From Coriobacteriales bacterium (GTDB lineage: Bacteria; Actinomycetota; Coriobacteriia; Coriobacteriales; UBA8131): a stretch of 8,220 bases of DNA. The first letter of the stretch is position 1, and each line of letters begins with the position of its first letter. The notes under the pieces are model-generated. The model saw only the letters and a list, made by a program, of their open reading frames with translations, was not told the origin of the DNA and searched no databases. The position numbers were made by a program, and so were the translations under genes. Of the stretch, positions 1 through 5,861 are shown piece after piece. The DNA is taken from the NCBI GenBank assembly GCA_031268525.1, contig JAIRXA010000118.1, forward strand, positions 1-8,220, written 5' to 3'.

Positions 1-492
1 CTCGGCTATCCCGGCGGCCCCGTCATCAGCCGACTTGCCCTTGAGGGCAACCCTACGGCGATCGACTTCCCGCGCGCCTTACTCCATAGCCATGACCTGC
101 AATTCTCGCTTTCAGGTCTCAAGACGGCGGTCATTACCTGGCTCAAGGCCGAGCGGGCAGCGGGGCATGTCATCCCCACGGCGGATGTTGCCGCGTCCTT
201 TCAGCAGGCGGTCATTGACGTGCAGGTCGCCAAGGCGCTCGCTGCCCTCCAACAGACAAACACTACGACCTTCGCTCTCGGCGGTGGCGTTGCTGCCAAT
301 CCAGCGCTGCGTGCGGCCTATCAAAAGGCGATGGCCCCACACGGCATCCGTGTGGTTTTTCCACCACCGATCGCCTGTACGGACAATGCCGCCATGATCG
401 CCCTGGTCGCCCTCGATCGCTTTCGCGATAAACACTTTGCGACTCTCGCCGATGACGCTCAGGCAAGCAGCACCTTGGAAAATCCGTATTGA
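1..492 (+). CDS. tsaD: tRNA N6-adenosine threonylcarbamoyltransferase TsaD, C-terminal part (5' end outside window)
   Basis: The reading frame is open from base 1 and stops with TGA at 490-492, giving the last 163 codons of a protein whose start lies left of the window. TsaD transfers the threonylcarbamoyl group from threonylcarbamoyl-AMP to A37 of ANN-decoding tRNAs, working with TsaB and TsaE in the cytoplasm. Three family signatures are visible: LGYPGGPVISRLA near the left edge followed by FSLSGLKTAV, the nucleotide-binding GGGVAAN at 280-300, and the C-terminal CTDNAAMIA, whose aspartate (382-384) corresponds to the metal-binding Asp of the ASKHA fold. The length after these motifs matches the usual TsaD end. 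It is a housekeeping gene with no evident functional link to the signalling cluster downstream; about 800 bp separate them. The family call is very secure. Confidence 0.96.
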   Translation, partial: LGYPGGPVISRLALEGNPTAIDFPRALLHSHDLQFSLSGLKTAVITWLKAERAAGHVIPTADVAASFQQAVIDVQVAKALAALQQTNTTTFALGGGVAANPALRAAYQKAMAPHGIRVVFPPPIACTDNAAMIALVALDRFRDKHFATLADDAQASSTLENPY

Positions 493-592
493 GAAGACCG
501 CAGTCTGAGGCAAAGGGATGTTTTCTCTGTTGATCGGGGCCGGGCTTATGGCACACAAGTCTGATATCGGGTTTGTGAGATAAAACAAAAGA

Positions 593-612
593 CCCGCCGT
601 TTACGCGGCAGG
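593..612. terminator. Stem-loop terminator candidate after tsaD
   Basis: CCCGCCG (593-599) pairs with CGGCAGG (606-612) around a 6-nt loop. On the + strand there is one C/A mismatch and the following tail (CCTCTTGCTATT) is only weakly T-rich. Read on the - strand the same stem has seven pairs including one G.U and is followed by TCTTTTGTTTTA, a much better U-tract. It may stop tsaD transcription about 100 nt past its stop codon, act bidirectionally, or mainly block antisense transcription. No - strand gene that would need it is visible. Confidence 0.5.
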
Positions 613-728
613 CCTCTTGCTATTGGTTCGCCCCTCGCTTCCAAGTGAAAGCTGTTTTCTTACAGTGACTACTCTACCCCCTGCAAGGTCTGGGCGATAG
701 CCCCATTTATCCGGATGAACGGCATCTC

Positions 729-890
729 TATCGGGACAGTTGCGTGGAACACAAAAGGAACACAAAAGGGACGGGGTATTTTGTGTTAGCATTATAAAAG
801 TACGGCTCTGAATCGCACAGCTCACTTTCCTAACACAAAATACCCCGTCCCTTTTGTGTTCCTTTTGTGTTCCACGCAACTGTCCCGATA
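729..890. repeat. Perfect 61-bp inverted repeat, foldback/MITE-like element
   Basis: Bases 729-789 and 830-890 are exact reverse complements over 61 bp, separated by a 40-nt spacer (790-829). Each arm carries an 11-bp tandem duplication (GGAACACAAAA at 746-756 and 757-767 in the left arm), a GGGACAGTTGCG block at its outer end and GGGACGGGGTATTTTGTGTT at its inner end. The whole would extrude as a very stable hairpin of about 160 nt. There is no coding capacity. GGGACA/GGGACGGGG-type intergenic palindromes are often dispersed repeats mobilised by REP-associated Y1 transposases; that link is inference, as no transposase lies in the window. A long attenuator hairpin is the other reading, but neither arm is followed by a T-tract. 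Confidence 0.85.
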
Positions 891-1122
891 CATCTGTTTT
901 CTTCAAGCTTGTCGCTCCCTGAATGTCTGCATACGTCACCTCGCCATAGCCTCTCATTTAAGATAAAAGGGGGGTAAATTAAATCGGAGCAATCCTCTTG
1001 ATCACACGAAAAACACCAAGAGGTTTCCTCCCGGTACGTCTGTTTTTGAACGATTCACGGCAATGTTGGCACAGGCCAGGGGCATTTTGTGCTCGTGGTA
1101 CGCACACAGGGTGGGATTACTC

Positions 1123-1131
1123 TGTTACAAT
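1123..1131 (+). promoter_or_regulatory. Candidate extended -10 promoter for the VWA operon
   Basis: TGTTACAAT at 1123-1131 fits an extended -10 element (TGn followed by TACAAT, one mismatch to TATAAT). No convincing -35 hexamer lies 16-18 bp upstream. It would start transcription near 1138, leaving a leader of roughly 160 nt before the ATG at 1296. This is pattern matching only; it is the best candidate in the gap, not a demonstrated promoter. Confidence 0.3.
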
Positions 1132-1281
1132 TTGAACAATCAGCGCCTCTTCGTTCACATGATATGCTTGGTTGGATGTATGGTGTGCGCATAGGGGATA
1201 CTTGGTGTCATATGGGTGGATGTTTTCTTCGGTGTCACACTGACGCTTGATTTATACGCCCCCTGGTACGGCGATGTGTTT

Positions 1282-1287
1282 GGAGGG
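1282..1287 (+). promoter_or_regulatory. Ribosome binding site of the VWA gene
   Basis: GGAGGG lies 8 nt before the ATG at 1296. This strong site fixes the start of the signal-peptide frame and is the reason the short frame upstream of the poly-C tract is taken as the true 5' end of the VWA gene. The next in-frame ATG codons (1392, 1395) have no such site. Confidence 0.8.
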
Positions 1288-1295
1288 ACGCAACG

Positions 1296-3223
1296 ATGGC
1301 CGTCACGTTCAAAGGCAGGGCACACGAAAGCAGGCAGGGGTTGAGGCACGATGCGTACGCAGCCAGCACCTCAGCATTTTCTGTGACTGCCATGATGGCA
1401 AGGATTGCAATGGCCGCCCTGGCGATTCTGGCTGCCATCCAAATGATAGTGTCGCTTGCCTCTACCCCTGCCCCCGCCTTTGCTGACGGGGCTACTTCTA
1501 CCCCCCCCCCCTCGAAACCACTGAAGAGCAGAAGGCTGCCAGTGTCATCCAGATCGACCGGGCCTATGCCAATCTTCCTGAGGTCATAGTCTTTCTCCAG
1601 CTGGATAACAGCGCTCCGTTTACCGTAGATAACATCACAGCGACACTGGGAGACATGCCTCTCCGAGCAGAGACTCTGCTCGGCTTGGGTGAAGCAGGCG
1701 AGGGCACGGCCTATTTCTTCCTGGTTGATTGCTCGACGTCTATCTACCAGTCAGACATGGATGGCATCAAACAGATGCTTGCAAGTTTTGCGACTGATAG
1801 AGGAAACCTGGATAGGCTCGTGCTCATTGCCTTCGGCGAGCGCGTGGACGTGGTATTGGATGGCAGTGAGGATGTTCAGACGGCGGTTGAACGTATCGAT
1901 GGTCTGGCTCCAAACCAGAACACCACTTTGTTCAACGACGCAGTGGTCAAGGCATTGGATCTGGCCGAGGCACAACAGGGAGGCTTGCCCGATCATAAGG
2001 TGATCGTCGTCATATCCGATGGCATCAACTACGATGAGGCCGCCGGAAGGACTGAGCAAGAGGTCTTAGACCGCCTAGATGCCGCGTCTGTGCCGCTTTA
2101 CGCGCTCTGTCTTCCCAGCGCTGACTTCGGCGCGAACCCGCAGGCATTCGGGCAGCTGGCACGCAAGAGCGGTGGCGATATCCGCATGGCAGATGGCTCA
2201 ACTGTCGCTGCCGAATTCGCGGGCCTTAACAGCCACATCACTGCAATAAAGGTACTGACGCTCTTAGCCTCCAGCAATATCATCGAGGCGCCCGAGCAGC
2301 ATCTGGCCATCAGCATCACCTTGGGTGACCGCGTCATCACAACCGGTGGTATCCGTACCATAACCGTAAACGCCCATGTCCCCGATACCATACCGCCAAG
2401 CATCACGAAGGTAGAGCAGCTGGATGAGAGTAGGGTCAAAGTCTTCTTCAGTGAGGCGGTAGACAATGCTGCTTTTGCCTCATCTTATGTGATCAGAGAC
2501 AGCGACAACCAGGCGCTGACAATCCAGAGCGTGACCTACAGCGAGAGCGATGGTACCGCGACCGCTGAGGTCGTCCTGGAGGGCAAGCCTTACAGCGGTG
2601 AGTACACGCTGGAGGCAGCAGGTGTCACGGATCATTCGATGGAAAAGAATGCGGTAGACAACCTGGCTACCTTTGAGTTCGAGGGGCAGCCTGTTGTCTA
2701 CAAGTACCTGCGGATGATAGTCTTCGACTACTGGTGGGTCCTCCTGCTCATGGTCATCATAGTCATCCTCCTCATAGTCTTTAGGGCGCTACGCAGGCGT
2801 AAGGGGCTGGTAAAGGTTGATGGAAAGATCAGCTTCGGCGATGCCGTGGAGTTCAAGCATCACTTCGAGACACCAAAGACACGATCCATACGCCTTCTGG
2901 TCATTGATGCCAAGGGTATGGGTACCCAGGTGGATCTGGATGCGGAAAGCTCTGTCTTCATTGGCAGAGCAAAGTCCAATACTTTGTCGTTCGATGATAC
3001 CAAAATGTCGCGTCAGCACTTTGTCATTGAGGCAGCCGACGAGGGCTTCTTTGTCACCGACCTCGAATCTGCAAACGGCACCTTCGTCAACAATGACCGG
3101 CTGAAGGAAAAACGTCTGCTGCAAGAAGGCGACACGATAACCGCAGGCCATGAGAAGCTTGTGTACCAGGGGTTCGGCAGCGCATCTGCTGCCACTCAAG
3201 TTGATGTCCGAGGCGGGAAATGA
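1296..3223 (+). CDS. Surface VWA - Ig-like - TM - cytoplasmic FHA protein, frameshifted at a poly-C tract
   Basis: As sequenced the gene is split. The ATG at 1296 opens a frame that ends at 1589 (97 codons), while the domain-bearing frame is open from about 1511 to the TGA at 3221-3223. Adding one C to the 11-C run at 1501-1511 joins them into 642 residues, numbered so here. Order: long basic N-region, hydrophobic core about 37-55, cleavage motif AFA/DG at 61-65; a pre-VWA strand region (about 85-135); VWA about 138-320 with full MIDAS residues (DCSTS, D145/S147/S149; T210 or T211; D242 in VISDG); an Ig-like region about 365-465 starting IPPSITKVEQ; TM about 474-497 then RALRRRK; FHA about 552-625 with GR 557-558, SRQH 572-575, NGTF 594-597. 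The topology puts VWA outside and FHA inside. The only ATG in the downstream frame (1655) cuts into the fold, lacks a signal peptide and has a poorly spaced SD. The 3' end overlaps the next gene by 4 bp. Ligand unknown. Confidence 0.85.
1501..1511 (+). repeat. Poly-C tract (11 Cs) at the frame break
   Basis: Eleven consecutive Cs follow the codons for ATST just after the predicted signal-peptide cleavage site. With 11 Cs translation runs into an unrelated frame that ends at 1589. With 12 or 9 Cs it passes into LETTEEQKAASVIQ and the VWA frame. Homopolymeric G/C tracts near the 5' end of surface-protein genes are the classic substrate of slipped-strand phase variation. They are also the commonest place for assembly indels, so both readings stay open. 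Confidence 0.9.
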
Positions 3224-4056
3224 CAGACGAAACGCCTCGTGCCCCCAGGATCCTCACCGCTCAATATGCTCATGTTGGTACGCGAGCTTGTCAGCAGGAC
3301 GCGCTCTACGTGTCCGACCCAAGGCTTCGGGCAGGTCAAGAGAAACCGATGGGGCAAAACGGTCGAGAAGAGCAGGAAGGCCAAGGAGACCGACCAGAGG
3401 CTTTTGCCGTGCTTTGCGATGGGATGGGAGGCACAGAGCTTGGAGCGGAGGCGAGCGGTCTGGTGGTGGAGGAGGCGGCTGTTGCCCTGGATGCGTTGGG
3501 TGCGGATGATGACGTAGTGGCGTGTCTGTACGGGCTGGTACAGCAGCTCGACTGTGATGTCTGCGACCAATTTGGTGCCGGACGGGCCGGCACGACCGTT
3601 GTAGCGGTATATCTGCGGGACAACAGGATGAACTGGCTGTCGGTAGGTGATAGCCGTATCTATTTGATAAGGGAAGATGGCATCGAGTGCCTGACCCGCG
3701 ACCATAACCTGCAGATGGCATTGGATAACGAGGTTGCACGTAAGAGCATCACCGTTGAAGAGATGGAGTCGTTTGCGCGGCGGGACTCTCTCATCAGCTT
3801 CATCGGTCAGGGTGGGTTGCCCTTGATCGATCACAGCCCAGAGCCGCTGGTGCTTGGTTCCGGCGATGTTGTGTTGCTCTGCAGTGATGGGCTTACGAAG
3901 TCGCTCGGCGATGACCAGATAGCCGCCATCATACGCGAATGCCCCGATAACCTGGACGAGACAGCAAGGAGGCTGGTAATAGAGGCCTTTGACACAGGGG
4001 GTGAGAAAGATAATACGACCGTTGCGCTTTTGCGGTACCTGGAGGATCAAGGTTGA
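3220..4056 (+). CDS. PP2C-family Ser/Thr protein phosphatase (first copy)
   Basis: This is a 278-residue cytoplasmic PPM/PP2C metal-dependent phosphatase, expected to remove phosphate from Thr/Ser on kinase and FHA partner proteins. Motifs in order: VGTRACQQDAL (residues 19-29, D27), AVLCDGMGG (D67), AGTTVVAVYL (123-132), VGDSRIYLI (142-150), TRDHNL (159-164), LLCSDGLTKSL (D223) and KDNTTVALL (D264, N265). The usual NQD/NED motif reads QQD, so the conserved Asn is Gln, but the metal-binding aspartates are all present. A hydrophilic insert of about 30 residues (roughly 33-60, Gly/Gln/Glu-rich) lies between the first two motifs and accounts for the size above the usual 240-250. The start codon overlaps the VWA gene stop (ATGA), implying translational coupling. 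No membrane segment is seen. Confidence 0.93.
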   Translation: MTDETPRAPRILTAQYAHVGTRACQQDALYVSDPRLRAGQEKPMGQNGREEQEGQGDRPEAFAVLCDGMGGTELGAEASGLVVEEAAVALDALGADDDVVACLYGLVQQLDCDVCDQFGAGRAGTTVVAVYLRDNRMNWLSVGDSRIYLIREDGIECLTRDHNLQMALDNEVARKSITVEEMESFARRDSLISFIGQGGLPLIDHSPEPLVLGSGDVVLLCSDGLTKSLGDDQIAAIIRECPDNLDETARRLVIEAFDTGGEKDNTTVALLRYLEDQG

Positions 4057-4083
4057 TGGAACCACTGGATAGGGTGGTATTTG

Positions 4084-4090
4084 AAAGGAG
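4084..4090 (+). promoter_or_regulatory. Ribosome binding site deciding the start of the zinc-ribbon FHA gene
   Basis: AAAGGAG ends 5 nt before the ATG at 4096. A TTG at 4081 is also in frame but lies upstream of this site and has none of its own, so the ATG is preferred. It gives a protein beginning MRLTRCANGH, the usual N-terminus for this type. Confidence 0.75.
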
Positions 4091-4095
4091 AGCTA

Positions 4096-4776
4096 ATGAG
4101 GCTGACACGTTGTGCGAACGGGCATTTCTATGACGAGGAGAAGTACGACGGTTGCCCCCATTGCGGCGTTGGCATCCGAAACGATGCCGTTACTGTGGGA
4201 GCGGAGCGCAACGAAGGCGTGACGGTACCGGCCTCCGTGCTCACCGAGGACCTGCCGACATCGATGTTCGTTACCCCAAATGCTCAACCATTGGGGCGGG
4301 TTATCCAGCAGGCGGTTGCAGGGGTGAGCAACACCGTCAATGCCGATGATGTGCAGACTATCGGCTTTTTTCAAAAGAGGATGGGCACTGAGCCTGTGGT
4401 GGGCTGGCTGGTGGCAACTGAAGGCAGCCATAAAGGCGAGGACTTCCGCCTGAAGTCAGGCCGCAACTTTATCGGCCGCTCAGCGTTTATGGATGTCTGC
4501 CTGAGCAAGGACGACTCTGTTGCCCGCGAGCGGCACGCGGCGGTAGTTTTTGACCCCAAGGCAATATGTTTTCTCGTGCAGGCAGGGGACTCAAAGGAGC
4601 TTTTCTATGTTAATGACAAGGTTGTGCTGACGGTAGAGGAACTCAAGCCCTTCGATACCATAGCCATCGGCGAGACGAGGCTCGCCTTCGTGCCCTTCTG
4701 CGGCAAGGACTTCAGTTGGAAGGTCGACGAGCCCGCACCTACGAACAGCGCACAGGCAAGTTTCACGGACGGGTAG
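4096..4776 (+). CDS. Zinc-ribbon FHA-domain protein
   Basis: A soluble 226-residue protein that should bind phosphothreonine peptides. The N-terminus has a small metal-binding knuckle, RCANGHFYD followed by CPHC (C6, H10, C20, C23). A variable linker follows, containing DDVQTIGFF at 85-92, a Thr in an acidic context that could be a kinase target. The FHA domain spans about 101-205: VVGWLVATEG strand, GR 127-128, RERH 144-147 (a variant of the SxRH core) and YVNDK at 171-175 in the late loop. The usual NG is degenerate, so peptide affinity may be modified. A C-terminal tail from about 207 is Pro/Ser-rich. It sits 39 bp after the first phosphatase and 9 bp before the DUF805 gene, in one operon. 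There are no membrane segments. A soluble adaptor or kinase-substrate role is inference. Confidence 0.88.
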   Translation: MRLTRCANGHFYDEEKYDGCPHCGVGIRNDAVTVGAERNEGVTVPASVLTEDLPTSMFVTPNAQPLGRVIQQAVAGVSNTVNADDVQTIGFFQKRMGTEPVVGWLVATEGSHKGEDFRLKSGRNFIGRSAFMDVCLSKDDSVARERHAAVVFDPKAICFLVQAGDSKELFYVNDKVVLTVEELKPFDTIAIGETRLAFVPFCGKDFSWKVDEPAPTNSAQASFTDG

Positions 4777-4785
4777 GAGAAAACC

Positions 4786-5715
4786 ATGAACCCACTCAAT
4801 GATTTTGCACTGTTCTGGAACAACTATGCAAACTTTAAGGGACGTACCCCCAGACGAGGCTATTGGTTCGTCCAGCTTTGGCTCTGCGTAATCTACTTTC
4901 TCCTGTTCATAATTTTTGTAGCAAGCGATCTGTCAGCCATAGTCGCGGTGCTCACCTCTGTGTTTTCTCTGGCAATTTTAATACCGTCCTTATCGCTGAC
5001 GGTACGGCGGCTCCACGACACGGGGCGTCACTGGTATTGGATACTGTTTCCCTATATTCCCGCTGCTGTTTCCGTCGTCGTCACTCTTCTGATTCTTGCA
5101 TCTGCGGGAGGCGTGACATCCGTGGCGAGTTTGGGTGTCTTATCCTCTGGCATACTTTTTGCCACGGTAGTCTTGGGGATTCTCAACTTCGTCTTTGGCA
5201 TCATCTGGATCGTCATCATGGCCTCGCCTACGTCCCCCGATGCCTTTGGCGTGAGCACGCATGATAAAAACACCGGCGCTTCCTATGGCCCTGGTGTTCA
5301 GATGCCAGCTTATGCAGAGGGCGCGGCAGGGGCACAGGTAGAAACGCCAGGAGTTGCGACAATACAGGACGCCGGCCTGGAAGCCTCGCCATACTATCAA
5401 AAGGGCAGTATCACTGGTATCTCAGGCATGTACAGCGGGATTGCTTTTCCTATAAGCCCCGGTGAGACGATGACTTTAGGACGCGACTCTGCCCTCTGTC
5501 ATATCGTCATCGACCACGGTGCCGCAAAGGTTTCGCGCAAACACGTAAGCCTGGTCTATGATCCCAAAAAGAAGCTCTACCATGCGCACGATTACTCATC
5601 AAACGGTACGTTCAGAGACGACGGCACCCGACTTGCGGTTGACACAGATGTTGCCCTGCCAGCGGGTACGGTGATTAGCCTGGGCAGCGCCAGCAACAGC
5701 TTCAAGCTGGGCTAG
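4786..5715 (+). CDS. DUF805 membrane protein fused to a C-terminal FHA domain
   Basis: A 309-residue integral membrane protein. Residues about 10-165 are a DUF805 domain: the opening FWNNYANFKGRTPRRGYW, the RRLHDTG motif at 74-80, and the closing SPDAFG; hydrophobic segments lie near 29-46, 51-72, 84-105 and 119-146. A flexible Gly/Ala-rich linker (about 160-205) leads to an FHA domain at about 210-308 with LGRD 231-234, SRKH 250-253 and SSNGTF 271-276, a complete phosphothreonine-binding core. The FHA should face the cytoplasm. The function of DUF805 is unknown; here it may anchor an FHA reader at the membrane. The start ATG follows a ribosome site (TAGGAGA, 4774-4780) that includes the previous gene's stop codon, suggesting coupled translation. 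The stop codon falls inside the left arm of the inverted repeat that follows. Confidence 0.9.
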   Translation: MNPLNDFALFWNNYANFKGRTPRRGYWFVQLWLCVIYFLLFIIFVASDLSAIVAVLTSVFSLAILIPSLSLTVRRLHDTGRHWYWILFPYIPAAVSVVVTLLILASAGGVTSVASLGVLSSGILFATVVLGILNFVFGIIWIVIMASPTSPDAFGVSTHDKNTGASYGPGVQMPAYAEGAAGAQVETPGVATIQDAGLEASPYYQKGSITGISGMYSGIAFPISPGETMTLGRDSALCHIVIDHGAAKVSRKHVSLVYDPKKKLYHAHDYSSNGTFRDDGTRLAVDTDVALPAGTVISLGSASNSFKLG

Positions 5716-5818
5716 AGAGGCACCGATTAAAGCATATGGCACTCAAATCTCTCTCACGTACGCCAGTACGCTTTGCTCGATTTTCGAGCCATCTGCAATT
5801 AATCGGTGCCTCTCTGGC
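5711..5818. repeat. Inverted-repeat element with nested hairpins between DUF805-FHA and the second phosphatase
   Basis: AGAGAGGCACCGATTAA (5714-5730) is the exact reverse complement of 5799-5815. Allowing one G.T pair, the match extends to 20 bp (5711-5730 with 5799-5818). Inside the 68-nt loop are two further perfect hairpins, CGTAC-GCCA-GTACG at 5757-5770 and GCTCGA-TTT-TCGAGC at 5775-5789. A 9-bp near-match (5732-5740 with 5788-5796, one mismatch) could extend the outer stem instead of the second hairpin. As RNA it would fold into a stable multibranch structure that includes the upstream stop codon. As DNA it could be a small foldback insertion, or less likely an invertible segment. It lies in the only gap above 40 bp within the operon. 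Confidence 0.75.
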
Positions 5819-5852
5819 AGACTGGGTACCGGCATTGTTGCGCAGAAAAAAT

Positions 5853-5860
5853 AGGAAGGG
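5853..5860 (+). promoter_or_regulatory. Ribosome binding site deciding the start of the second phosphatase
   Basis: AGGAAGGG lies just before an in-frame TTG at 5862; the AGGA core is 5 nt from it. The alternative ATG at 5736 has no Shine-Dalgarno at a usable distance and sits inside the inverted-repeat element. Confidence 0.6.
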
Positions 5861-5861
5861 A

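Larger units (their letters stand above)
493..1295. other. Long non-coding gap between tsaD and the signalling operon
   Basis: No reading frame in this 803-bp stretch looks like a protein: the longer open frames on either strand lack a ribosome binding site, have skewed composition and run across the inverted-repeat element. From left to right the gap holds a stem-loop at 593-612, a 61-bp perfect inverted repeat at 729-890, a weak 7-bp inverted pair (994-1000 with 1017-1023, 16-nt loop, then TTTCC), and a candidate extended -10 promoter at 1123-1131. Stretches 613-728 and 891-990 show nothing I can name. The region probably combines the tsaD 3' flank, a repeat insertion and the leader of the downstream operon. 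Confidence 0.6.

Noticed and set aside
112..588. 158-codon - strand frame opposite tsaD
   Set aside because: Shadow of the conserved tsaD 3' end; no independent support.
651..902. CTGTTTTCTT occurring on both sides of the 61-bp inverted repeat (651-660 and 893-902), possible target-site duplication
   Set aside because: The left copy lies about 70 bp from the repeat end while the right copy abuts it, so they cannot be a simple duplication flanking the element; probably chance.
601..957. 118-codon - strand frame in the gap after tsaD
   Set aside because: It crosses both arms of the perfect inverted repeat, so its sequence is dictated by the palindrome; no ribosome site and no domain.
1655..3223. 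VWA gene starting at the internal ATG 1655 as an intact cytoplasmic protein
   Set aside because: This start removes the signal peptide and the first strands before the VWA domain and has a poorly spaced Shine-Dalgarno, while the frame is protein-like upstream to the poly-C tract. A frameshifted gene starting at 1296 explains the data better.
3196..4065. 289-codon open frame on the - strand opposite the first phosphatase
   Set aside because: The + strand frame has all PP2C motifs; the - strand translation has no recognisable domain and is a mirror effect of GC-rich codon usage.
5711..5818. Integron attC site or tRNA-like element
   Set aside because: No GTTRRRY/RYYYAAC core sites, no conserved tRNA arms or CCA; only the inverted repeats themselves are supported.
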